Positions 5,050 to 11,894 of a stretch of 11,894 nt of DNA are shown one piece after another. This stretch comes from JBDNFP01 sp041689775. GTDB taxonomy: Bacteria; Bacteroidota; Bacteroidia; Cytophagales; Spirosomataceae. The position numbers and the translations under genes are program-made. Each line of letters begins with the position of its first letter. Position 1 is the stretch's first letter. Below the pieces are notes generated by a model. It was not told where the DNA came from and did no database searches. It worked only from the letters and a program-made list of their open reading frames with translations. The DNA lies in the NCBI GenBank assembly GCA_041689775.1, contig JBDNFP010000297.1, forward strand, positions 1-11,894. The letters run 5' to 3'.

Positions 5050-7005
5050 TCAAAAGTTAGCAAAATTATTTTTTATTTCCTTTTGGAAAAAGGTCGTAAA
5101 TTCTTCGAGCGTCATGGCTCCGAGGTCACCTTCACCTTTTCTTCTAACCGAAACTAAGCGGTCATTTTTTTCCTTTTCGCCTACAATAAGCATAAAAGGT
5201 ACTTTGTTCATTTCGGCGTCACGAATTTTACGGCCTATCTTTTCATCGCGATGGTCCACAAATCCACGGATCTCGCTATCCTGTAAATTGAAAAATACCT
5301 CCTCTGCATATTCGGCATACTTTTCCGAAATTGGCAGTATGACAATTTGGTCAGGTGATAACCATAATGGAAACTGTCCGGCAGTGTTTTCGATCAGGAT
5401 GGCAATAAACCGCTCCATCGAACCAAAAGGAGCCCGGTGGATCATAACCGGCTGGTGTTTTTGATTGTCAGATCCGATATATTCAAGGTCAAATCGTTGT
5501 GGAAGCTGGTAATCTACCTGAATGGTGCCTAACTGCCATTTACGACCTAAGGCGTCGCGAACCATGAAGTCGAGCTTGGGACCGTAGAATGCGGCTTCTC
5601 CTAACACGGTCACTGTTTTTAACCCACGCTCAGCGGATGCCTCAATGATCGCGTTCTCTGCCTTTTCCCAGTCTTCGTCGTTTCCGATATACTTCGATTT
5701 GTTTTCAGGATCGCGAAGTGAAATCTGAGCGCTATAATCGTCAAAGCCCAGAGTCCTGAATACATACAATACCAAATCAATAACCCGAAGAAATTCTTCT
5801 TTAACCTGATCATTACGACAGAAAATATGGGCGTCGTCCTGGGTAAAGCCTCTCACGCGGGTAAGGCCGTGTAATTCTCCACTTTGCTCGTAACGGTATA
5901 CAGTACCGAATTCTGCCAGTCGAAGGGGAAGATCACGGTAAGAACGAGGCTTTGCTTTATATATCTCACAATGATGAGGGCAGTTCATGGGTTTAAGCAT
6001 AAACTCCTCGTCAGAATCCGGAGTTTTGATGGGTTGGAACGAATCCTTACCGTACTTTTCCCAGTGCCCCGAGGTTTCGTAAAGAGCCTTACTGCCAATA
6101 TGAGGCGTTATGACGGGCAAATACCCCGCCCGAAGCTGAGCTTTGCGTAGAAATCCTTCCAGCCGTTCTCGCAGCACAGCGCCCTTTGGAAGCCAAAGAG
6201 GAAGTCCTTGACCAACTTTTTCGGAGAATGTAAAAAGTTCTAACTCCTTGCCTAGTTTTCGATGATCACGCTTCTTGGCCTCTTCAATCTGTTCAAGGTG
6301 CTCATCCAGTTCTTTTTGTTTAGGGAATGTAATCCCATAAATCCGGGTAAGCATCTTATTCTCTTGGTTATTACGCCAGTAGGCACCTGCAATATTGGTA
6401 AGCTTTACCGCCTTTATATTTCCGGTATTGGGAATATGAGGACCACGACAGAGATCAGTAAAGTTACCCTGGGTATAAAGAGTGATTTGCCCATCTTTCA
6501 GCCCATCAATGAGTTCAAGTTTATATTGATCTCCTTTATTAGTAAAGTACTCGATAGCATCTGCCTTAGAAATTGGCTGCCGAACATAGTCACTTTTACT
6601 CTTTGCTAGCTCCTTCATCTTTACCTCAATGGCAGCAAAGTCATCGCTTGACAAGGTATGCTCACCGAGGTCTACATCATAGTAAAAACCTTTTTCCAGG
6701 GAAGGGCCCGTGCCAAATTTAACACCCGGATAAAGAGCTTCAAGAGCTTCTGCCAATAAGTGGGCCGAGGAGTGCCAGTACGTAGCCTTTCCATCAGCAT
6801 CGTTCCAGGTGTGCAGTGTTACCTTGGCGTCCGTTGTGATTGGACGGTTGGCATCCCATACTTCACCGTTCACTTTGGAAGAAAGTACATTTCTGGCTAA
6901 ACCTTCGCTTATACTTAGCGCTATTTCGTAGCTACTGGTTCCTTTTGGATACGCACGGACGGATCCGTCAGGCAAGGTAATTTTGATTATAGATTGGTCA
7001 CTCAT
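5050..7005 (-). CDS. thrS: Threonyl-tRNA synthetase
   Basis: A class II synthetase that charges tRNA-Thr and hydrolyses mischarged Ser-tRNA-Thr. It has 651 residues, full length. Domains in order: TGS domain about 1-65; editing domain with the zinc-like pocket HSSAH (78-82) and CRGPH (186-190); catalytic core about 260-545; anticodon-binding domain to the end. Cys342 (in MNCPHHC), His393 (in DDAHIF) and His523 (in MIHRAPFGSMERF) are the expected zinc ligands. Motif 2 is YRYEQSGELHGLTRVRGFTQ (370-389) and motif 3 starts at HRAPFGSMER. No key residue is missing. It lies 30 bases after the TPR lipoprotein gene, so it is probably transcribed with it. No T-box leader is present and the gap shows no regulatory hairpin. 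Confidence 0.98.
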   Translation of the reverse strand: MSDQSIIKITLPDGSVRAYPKGTSSYEIALSISEGLARNVLSSKVNGEVWDANRPITTDAKVTLHTWNDADGKATYWHSSAHLLAEALEALYPGVKFGTGPSLEKGFYYDVDLGEHTLSSDDFAAIEVKMKELAKSKSDYVRQPISKADAIEYFTNKGDQYKLELIDGLKDGQITLYTQGNFTDLCRGPHIPNTGNIKAVKLTNIAGAYWRNNQENKMLTRIYGITFPKQKELDEHLEQIEEAKKRDHRKLGKELELFTFSEKVGQGLPLWLPKGAVLRERLEGFLRKAQLRAGYLPVITPHIGSKALYETSGHWEKYGKDSFQPIKTPDSDEEFMLKPMNCPHHCEIYKAKPRSYRDLPLRLAEFGTVYRYEQSGELHGLTRVRGFTQDDAHIFCRNDQVKEEFLRVIDLVLYVFRTLGFDDYSAQISLRDPENKSKYIGNDEDWEKAENAIIEASAERGLKTVTVLGEAAFYGPKLDFMVRDALGRKWQLGTIQVDYQLPQRFDLEYIGSDNQKHQPVMIHRAPFGSMERFIAILIENTAGQFPLWLSPDQIVILPISEKYAEYAEEVFFNLQDSEIRGFVDHRDEKIGRKIRDAEMNKVPFMLIVGEKEKNDRLVSVRRKGEGDLGAMTLEEFTTFFQKEIKNNFANF

Positions 7006-7035
7006 GCAATCAAGAAATAAGGTATTCTGTAATGG

Positions 7036-8262
7036 CTATTTAATTATAATTTTCCTTCTGATTGTATCCGTATTCATTAGGATTGTGCTCCGGGGTTGAA
7101 TAGTGTTGATTCTAATTCGTGTGGTATCCAACACAGGAGCTCTTGTCTGTGGTACCGTTTGTGCCGGTTTGGTTTTATAAATACCCGGATTAAACTGTGA
7201 AACGCGTTGGATTTGTGACTGAACACGATATGCTCCCGCAATAGCAAGGTGATTATCTGGGTCGTGCTGGGTTTCAAGGGTGTAGAATTCCAAAGCCTTT
7301 TCTTTATTACCAAGTTTTTCAAGACAAGAGCCAATGAGGTAATTTATTTCCGGATAGTTGGTTTGAAAGCGCAAAATACTTTCAAAGGACTTCAATGCTG
7401 CATAATAACTGTGCCATTTAAGGTAGATATTGCCTCGTTTCATATAGGCCTCTAAAAGCGAAGGATCAAGTTCAATGGCATTCTGATAACTTTCCAGCGC
7501 ACTATCGAGTTTGTAAGCTTTTTGGTACATGTCTCCTCTTTCAAGGTGTAACTCGGCATTCTTTGGGTAGCGATTTAAAGCCGTATTATTAAGGGAAAAT
7601 GCATTCTGAATATTACCTGTTCTGGTGTAAATATCGCCGAGTTGCTGGTAACTTCTGAGCATTTTTGGATTCAACTCCAAGGCTTTCCGGTAATTTTCAA
7701 TACTAGCTAAAGTATCGGCCATATTGCTTAACAAAGCCCCTTTTACGTGGTATGCTTGGGCCTCGTGGGGAGCCATCTGCATGGAAATAGAAAGGTATCT
7801 CTGTGCTTCTTTGAATTGCTTCTTCTCTTGTAAAATATCAGCCATTAGTATGTACAGGTCAGGCGAATCCTGTTGTAGACCTTCGGCTCTTCTGGCATCC
7901 TCTAAGGCATTATCCAGCTTGTTGAGTTCACGGAACACCTTGGCTCGCAAAAGATAATAGTCACTTACATTATCTTTAAGATCAATTGACTGGTTGATAT
8001 CCGTTTCAGCTAGTTCATACTGTTCGTTATCGAAGTAGATTTTGGCACGTTTGTAATAATTGATGTCCAGATCTACCTTTCTCTTTATGAGGGTATTCAA
8101 AGATTCCAAAGCATCTTTTCCCCAGTCGTTACGTAAGTTAGAGGTAAGGGTAGGAGGAATTCGGCTGGCATTACGAGCATCACTCTGACATGACCATTGA
8201 GCAAAAAGCAAAAGGACAATGAGTGACAATACACCGATGTTTCGAAAGAAAATGGACGACAT
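7036..8262 (-). CDS. TPR-repeat lipoprotein
   Basis: The 408 residues begin with a membrane-targeting segment (IGVLSLIVLLLFAQWSC) ending at Cys25, read as a type II signal peptide. The lipobox (QWSC) is not textbook, so anchoring in the membrane is likely rather than certain. After a short linker, residues 67-338 form eight consecutive tetratricopeptide repeats of about 34 residues, for example YQQLGDIYTRTGNIQNAFSL and YMKRGNIYLKWHSYYAALKS. Such arrays act as protein-protein scaffolds. The C-terminal 70 residues are polar and basic (many Arg, Thr, Ile, Pro) and look disordered, ending IRRKIIIK. No enzymatic motif is visible and the partner is unknown. The gene sits between the methyltransferase gene (63-base gap) and thrS (30-base gap), but nothing links its role to translation. 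A weak promoter-like CAATTTTG lies at 8301-8308. Confidence 0.85.
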   Translation of the reverse strand: MSSIFFRNIGVLSLIVLLLFAQWSCQSDARNASRIPPTLTSNLRNDWGKDALESLNTLIKRKVDLDINYYKRAKIYFDNEQYELAETDINQSIDLKDNVSDYYLLRAKVFRELNKLDNALEDARRAEGLQQDSPDLYILMADILQEKKQFKEAQRYLSISMQMAPHEAQAYHVKGALLSNMADTLASIENYRKALELNPKMLRSYQQLGDIYTRTGNIQNAFSLNNTALNRYPKNAELHLERGDMYQKAYKLDSALESYQNAIELDPSLLEAYMKRGNIYLKWHSYYAALKSFESILRFQTNYPEINYLIGSCLEKLGNKEKALEFYTLETQHDPDNHLAIAGAYRVQSQIQRVSQFNPGIYKTKPAQTVPQTRAPVLDTTRIRINTIQPRSTILMNTDTIRRKIIIK

Positions 8263-8325
8263 TAATGGTTACAGGGTGGGTTAAATCCCTTTTAACAGCA
8301 CAAAATTGAGGATTATCTTGGTATT

Positions 8326-9213
8326 TTACACAGAAATATCAGAAAAACGAGAAAATACCCCGAGTGGAAGTTTCTTTTGGAAGGAATCTTCCAGATACAA
8401 TTCCCCTGATTGGTAATTTTTGACGTCCCCGAAATGACTCTTGATCAAATTATCAACGATGAGGGCCGAAAATCCGAGGGAGTACAGATTGATGATAAAA
8501 AAGTAGTTAGTTTTTTCTAGTAGTAAAGCGCAGAGACCAATGAGTTCGTTGATTTGTTCTTCAAGCAACCATTTTTCTCCATCTGGTCCCCGACCGTAGG
8601 CAGGTGGATCAAGGATAATACCATTATATTTTTTTCCTCGTCTGACCTCTCTCTTTACAAATTTCATGGCATCCTCCACTACCCACCGGATATTGTCAAG
8701 GTTACTCAGTTCCATATTTTCCCGTGACCAGCTAATTACCTGCTTGACTGAATCGACGTGCGTTACGTCGGCACCTGCCGCTTTGGCAGAAAGAGAAGCA
8801 AGACCCGTGTACGCAAAAAGGTTCAAAACCGTTGGTTTTACAACTTTCATTCCCCCCAATTGTTCAGCAATGTAGTCCCAATTGGCTGCTTGTTCGGGAA
8901 ATACACCCACGTGTTTAAAAGAGGAAAGCGCAAGCTTAGCTTTGAGATGCAAGAGGTTGGTTTGGTACTCCATTGTCCAACGTTCCGGCATCTTTTTATT
9001 GATAACCCATTGCCCTTTTTCTTGAGAATTTTTATCCCGCTTGAATAATGCGTGGGCCTTGTTTTCCCATTCGGTTTCAGTGAGCGACTTGTTCCAAACT
9101 GCTTGTGGTTCTGGTCGGGCGAGAACATAAGCTCCAAACCGTTCCAGCTTTTCGAAGGCACCTGTATCCAATAATTCGTAATCAGTGTGCTGAGTAGGGG
9201 TGAGGAGCTGCAA
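8326..9213 (-). CDS. Class I SAM-dependent methyltransferase, RlmI/RlmK-like (probable rRNA methyltransferase)
   Basis: 295 residues. The Rossmann core begins at PTVLNLFAYTGLASLSAKAAG (127-147, SAM-binding motif I), with Asp154 (THVDSVKQ) expected to hold the ribose. DPPAYGRGPDGEKW (202-215) is motif IV with the catalytic DPPA signature of this branch. The preceding block VGVFPEQAANWDYI (102-115) is characteristic of the family, related to the methyltransferase domain of RlmI and the C-terminal half of RlmL/RlmK (COG1092). The precise target base is not deducible; large-subunit rRNA is a reasonable inference. The start is a TTG at 9213-9211: the frame closes upstream at a TAA within a few codons and offers only an ATT as an alternative, and the first internal Met is much later. 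It begins 2 bases after the stop of the exported protein gene, indicating translational coupling. Confidence 0.85.
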   Translation of the reverse strand: MQLLTPTQHTDYELLDTGAFEKLERFGAYVLARPEPQAVWNKSLTETEWENKAHALFKRDKNSQEKGQWVINKKMPERWTMEYQTNLLHLKAKLALSSFKHVGVFPEQAANWDYIAEQLGGMKVVKPTVLNLFAYTGLASLSAKAAGADVTHVDSVKQVISWSRENMELSNLDNIRWVVEDAMKFVKREVRRGKKYNGIILDPPAYGRGPDGEKWLLEEQINELIGLCALLLEKTNYFFIINLYSLGFSALIVDNLIKSHFGDVKNYQSGELYLEDSFQKKLPLGVFSRFSDISV

Positions 9214-9215
9214 AA

Positions 9216-10802
9216 TTAGAGAGAAATTTTATTGAGATAAAATACATTACGGCGCCCACGGCTTTGAATATCGCCGGCCGGGTTTACGATTCGTTGGGCC
9301 CCCCATGCAAGATAGTTGTTTCCATACCAGTATTCAATATCATCCGTACTGGTTTTACGAACTTTATCGCCTTCCATACCGGTGGGTAGTTCGACTCGGC
9401 GATCTCCGTCAATAACGGTGTTCTCTTTGATTAGCTTACTCTTGATGGCCCCGTTTTGGGAGTAAACCAGTTGGGTTAACCCCCCGTCTTCTATCTGGAC
9501 ATTTATTTTCTCTTTCAACTCCATGCTTTTGACGTTTTCGAAGTTGATACTGTTATCCCAGATCAACTTCCCGGATTGGTCAAAGCCGGCCACAATGGCG
9601 TGGGTGTATACGAACCCGTCGAAGATCTGCTGATTAAGCCCCCCCCGTGAACCGTATAATGGATTCCATAAATAAGGATTGTACAAGCCGGCACCAAAAG
9701 GTGACCCAAACATAAATGGGTTACCATAAAAGGAGTTCATCCCCATCAGGTTGTTATTATTGCTGCGGTATTCGGGATAGAACACCTCTGATACCATGAC
9801 GTATTGATCACCGCGTGGGATAATATCATGCACCAAAAGACGGTAATTTAATTTTAGATCTCCTCCCGTTTCTTTTTTCTTCTTGATGCGCCGTTCCATT
9901 TTTTCCTGTTGACGCTCATTCATAAACGAGAAGAAGTTTGCAAATTCGGTGAAGCTATGGTACTGAGTATACTCAACCTCATCAAACACGATTTTACTAA
10001 TAAATAATCCTTGGGAGGCCGTGTTAGTGGAGTTTTGCATATTTCGATATCCGTAGGTACCGATCATAAGCCGAGTGGAGTCATTGAGAAATTGCAACCT
10101 TCCGTTTAAGAGGGAGTAATCGTCCTGTGGCTCAATCATGACTTCGCTAAAAAGTTGACCAGTTTCATCGTAGGAACGTGCCATAATCTTTATCTGCTTT
10201 CCCTTGCGTACCGCAAAACTAACATTTACTAGTCGGTATTTTGGGTCTATTTCAATGGATTGAATAGCGTTAGACCCTTTGATGGCCGAGGGTAGTATTT
10301 TCGTTTGCGAAGTGGTTAGGTCGGTATGAATCAGGATGGGTTCATCACGAATGGTACCCGCCATGAACAACGAATATCCGAGTGTTTTAAAGTCGGTAAT
10401 CTGGAATCTGTCCAAAGTATTAATGCTAAACGTTTCAACGAATCCGGGTCCAACGTTTACTTTCACTATTTGATAAAGAGCGCTTCGGTATCTACTAAAC
10501 AGTAAGAATACCGAAGTGCCGTCGTAATTGGCTGTAACATATTCAAGGTTAGGCTCCACATTTCCGTCTATTGACCATACTTTTTCAAGATTCGTGTCAA
10601 AGCGTTGAATATTGAAAGAATTTCTACTTGACTGGGATATAAGCAACACACCCTTTTCACCCATAGGAACCGTATGGTAGGTTTCACTATTGGCAGGCAT
10701 TGGAAGTTCAATGCGTTTATTGTCCTGAGCATTGGCAAAAGAGTGAAGAAAAGCGAACCCTAGGTATACAAGGGTTCTAAACGAGAAAAAACTTTTATTC
10801 AT
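9216..10802 (-). CDS. Exported protein of unknown function
   Basis: 528 residues. The N-terminus (MNKSFFSFRTLVYLGFAFLH, then SFANAQ) is a Sec signal peptide with a likely cut after Ala25 (ANA before Gln26), so the protein is secreted or periplasmic. The rest is strand-rich, with repeated short units such as GVLLISQSS, TSVFLLFSRY and YSLFMAGTIRDEP. That pattern would fit a beta-propeller-like or other all-beta fold, but no family signature is recognised. A charged stretch EKMERRIKKKKE (300-311) precedes a low-complexity insert rich in Asn, Gly, Pro, Phe and Tyr (about 346-390, e.g. NNNNLMGMNSFYGNPFMFG). The start overlaps the end of the EVE gene by 8 bases (ATGAATAA) and the methyltransferase gene begins 2 bases after its stop, so it is embedded in a tightly packed unit. 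I do not assign a function. Confidence 0.85.
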   Translation of the reverse strand: MNKSFFSFRTLVYLGFAFLHSFANAQDNKRIELPMPANSETYHTVPMGEKGVLLISQSSRNSFNIQRFDTNLEKVWSIDGNVEPNLEYVTANYDGTSVFLLFSRYRSALYQIVKVNVGPGFVETFSINTLDRFQITDFKTLGYSLFMAGTIRDEPILIHTDLTTSQTKILPSAIKGSNAIQSIEIDPKYRLVNVSFAVRKGKQIKIMARSYDETGQLFSEVMIEPQDDYSLLNGRLQFLNDSTRLMIGTYGYRNMQNSTNTASQGLFISKIVFDEVEYTQYHSFTEFANFFSFMNERQQEKMERRIKKKKETGGDLKLNYRLLVHDIIPRGDQYVMVSEVFYPEYRSNNNNLMGMNSFYGNPFMFGSPFGAGLYNPYLWNPLYGSRGGLNQQIFDGFVYTHAIVAGFDQSGKLIWDNSINFENVKSMELKEKINVQIEDGGLTQLVYSQNGAIKSKLIKENTVIDGDRRVELPTGMEGDKVRKTSTDDIEYWYGNNYLAWGAQRIVNPAGDIQSRGRRNVFYLNKISL

Positions 10803-11202
10803 GGGCTAAACCTACTAGTAAATCAAATTCTTCTGAGCGAATAGATAAAACAGAAAGCCTCATTTGCCGAACCAGGGAAAGGTTATCAAAGCGACTGTCT
10901 GCCTTAATTTGGGCTAGCGTAACTGTCTTCGGGAATTTTTTGACCGGGACTAGATCTACCACGACCCAGCGGTCATCTTCTGTGGTTGGGTCAGGATAAT
11001 GTTCTTTTACTACCTTCGCCAGACCAACAATTTCTTTTCCCTCATTACTGTGGTAAAAAAGAACCAGATCGTTCTCTTTCATGGTCATCAGGTTATTTCG
11101 AGCCTGATAGTTACGAACGCCATCCCACATGTCACGCTCTTTTTTAACGAAATCATCCCATGAATATTTGAAAGGCTCAGATTTAACAATCCAGTAATTC
11201 AT
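10795..11202 (-). CDS. EVE domain protein
   Basis: 135 residues, almost entirely one EVE domain (PUA-like fold, related to eukaryotic THYN1 and to YTH domains that bind modified bases). Family blocks: YWIVKSEPFKYSWDDF (3-18), WDGVRNYQARNNLMTM (26-41), DLVLFYHSNEGKEIVGLAKV (45-64), WVVVDLVPVKKF (79-90) and SLVRQMRLSVLSI (109-121). The aromatic residues of the first and second blocks line the expected binding cleft. In these proteins the domain is thought to recognise modified nucleobases. The actual ligand is not known from sequence. The ATG at 11202-11200 is the natural start: the domain begins at residue 2. The gene overlaps the next gene by 8 bases and follows the DUF2452 gene by 51 bases. 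Confidence 0.93.
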   Translation of the reverse strand: MNYWIVKSEPFKYSWDDFVKKERDMWDGVRNYQARNNLMTMKENDLVLFYHSNEGKEIVGLAKVVKEHYPDPTTEDDRWVVVDLVPVKKFPKTVTLAQIKADSRFDNLSLVRQMRLSVLSIRSEEFDLLVGLAHE

Positions 11203-11253
11203 AACTAATGTAAGCTTTTTTAAAGGAAATTTTTAGTCAATTGTTTAGGTATT

Positions 11254-11703
11254 TTAGCTGTATTCAGTGGTTGTCTCCGAGTCGAACTGAACCTCCCAAG
11301 TGTGATCTGCCAACATATATATGGTGGCAATAAAAGCTCTGAATGGCTTTTTTTTTCCCCATTCGTAGGGAGCAATCAGGGAAAGCATGTCTTCCCCTTC
11401 TTCCCTTTCGTACAGATAGTATGTATTACCAATGAGTGGTTCAAAACTCATCTTGGCTGAGTATATACGCTCTGATACATCTACCCGAGTCTTTATATGA
11501 CCTGCCTGCTCAGCCAATAGTTGCATTTGCTTATACAACTGAGCAAGCTGAATATCGGTTTGCTGGCGCATAGCAAGCAGTGAGCGGCTTTTGACCTTTC
11601 CCATATCTTCGGGGCGGATGATGGCCCCACCTGCGGTGTGGGCGTATTCCATTAACCCAGGATTTTGGGCTATCTTTTCGTCGTCAAATTTTTTGTCCAT
11701 CAT
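11254..11703 (-). CDS. DUF2452 family protein
   Basis: 149 residues, full family length. Conserved blocks: NPGLMEYAHTAGGAIIRPED (14-33), MGKVKSRSLLAMRQQTDIQL (34-53), QAGHIKTRVDVSERIYSAKM (66-85), FEPLIGNTYYLYER (87-100) and the C-terminal PYEWG (112-116) and ADHTWEVQF (132-140). This arrangement matches the uncharacterised DUF2452 family. The middle is a long amphipathic helix (AQLYKQMQLLAEQAGHI). It has no signal peptide and no catalytic motif I recognise. Two ATG codons are adjacent at 11703 and 11700; either may be used. A good promoter lies immediately upstream, with its -7 box ending 16 bases before the ATG, so the transcript would have a very short leader. The gene is probably the first of the array that continues with the EVE gene. 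Confidence 0.9.
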   Translation of the reverse strand: MMDKKFDDEKIAQNPGLMEYAHTAGGAIIRPEDMGKVKSRSLLAMRQQTDIQLAQLYKQMQLLAEQAGHIKTRVDVSERIYSAKMSFEPLIGNTYYLYEREEGEDMLSLIAPYEWGKKKPFRAFIATIYMLADHTWEVQFDSETTTEYS

Positions 11704-11719
11704 AACAACTTTAAACGGT

Positions 11720-11751
11720 CAAAATTACGGATTGTTTATGGTAGGTTCAAA
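11720..11751 (-). promoter_or_regulatory. Bacteroidota-type promoter for the DUF2452-EVE array
   Basis: On the minus strand, TTTG (11751-11748), exactly 20 bases, then TAATTTTG (11727-11720). Both elements match the Bacteroidota primary sigma factor consensus (TTTG at -33, TAnnTTTG at -7). Transcription would begin around 11713-11716, only about 10 bases before the ATG at 11703. This is the best-formed promoter in the window. Confidence 0.75.
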
Positions 11752-11798
11752 ACCATTACTGTACCCTACTAAAATGAAAGGATTAAATGGGAAAATCG

Positions 11799-11806
11799 GA
11801 TTTTTG
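11799..11806 (+). promoter_or_regulatory. Candidate -7 box for the divergent plus-strand gene
   Basis: GATTTTTG differs from TAnnTTTG at one base and lies 33 bases before the ATG at 11839. No clear TTTG is found at the -33 distance, so support is weak. Confidence 0.3.
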
Positions 11807-11838
11807 TAGTTCCTCAACAACAAATCTCCTTTTTTCCC

Positions 11839-11894
11839 ATGAAGCAGAGCCTCATCGACGAAATTACGAAAGTTCTAAAAAGAGTGCCAATCGT
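11839..11894 (+). CDS. Start of a divergent gene, product unknown (partial)
   Basis: An ATG at 11839 opens a frame that stays open to the window edge: 18 codons, MKQSLIDEITKVLKRVPI. It is divergent from the DUF2452 gene, and the 135-base gap between them holds the minus-strand promoter and a weak plus-strand -7 box. The frame also stays open for a dozen or more codons upstream of the ATG, so the ATG is chosen only because it is the nearest standard start. The residues are too few to name a family. Confidence 0.5.
   Translation, partial: MKQSLIDEITKVLKRVPI

Noticed and set aside
7006..7035. T-box or other leader control of thrS
   Set aside because: Only 30 bases separate thrS from the previous gene and no hairpin is visible; T-boxes are not expected in this group.
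8301..8308. Promoter box CAATTTTG before the TPR lipoprotein gene
   Set aside because: It misses the leading T of TAnnTTTG, and the -33 position reads TGTG rather than TTTG; too weak to list as a feature.

Overview
The window reads as a piece of a Bacteroidota chromosome, most likely Cytophagales. Three things support this: promoter-like sites of the Bacteroidota type (TTTG, about 20 bases, TAnnTTTG) rather than E. coli type; almost no Shine-Dalgarno sequences; and protein families common in that group (DUF2452, DUF937-like, exported lineage-specific proteins, a TPR lipoprotein). Nearly every gene is on the minus strand, so transcription runs from high to low coordinates. The only plus-strand genes are cut off at the two window edges.

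Layout from left to right. Positions 1-171 hold the C-terminal end of an IS5-type DDE transposase on the plus strand. It abuts a broken short-chain dehydrogenase gene (206-325, minus), which carries an in-frame stop and is truncated at the element's edge. A 71-residue small protein gene (322-537) lies directly upstream of this remnant and overlaps it by four bases. dnaK (688-2601) follows as a single-gene unit with a strong terminator. Next comes a glycine-rich DUF937-like gene, also with its own terminator.

The rest is a long minus-strand array. Read in transcription order from 11703 down it is: DUF2452 protein, EVE-domain protein, an exported protein of unknown function, a class I SAM methyltransferase (RlmI/RlmK-like), an eight-TPR lipoprotein, thrS, infC, rpmI, rplT. 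The last four are the classical translation cluster (threonyl-tRNA synthetase, IF3, L35, L20). Spacing is tight through most of the array (an 8-base overlap, then gaps of 2, 51, 63, 30 and 103 bases). A terminator-like hairpin followed by a perfect -7 promoter box sits between infC and rpmI, so the ribosomal protein pair may be transcribed separately. A well-formed promoter reads into the DUF2452 gene just upstream of its ATG. A plus-strand gene begins divergently at 11839 and runs out of the window.

Most of the window is conserved housekeeping sequence. I do not see a new defence or mobile system. The points most worth a second look are the double-lesioned dehydrogenase remnant beside the insertion sequence, the small gene coupled to it, the regulatory layout between infC, rpmI and rplT, the dyad upstream of dnaK, and the uncharacterised exported protein.
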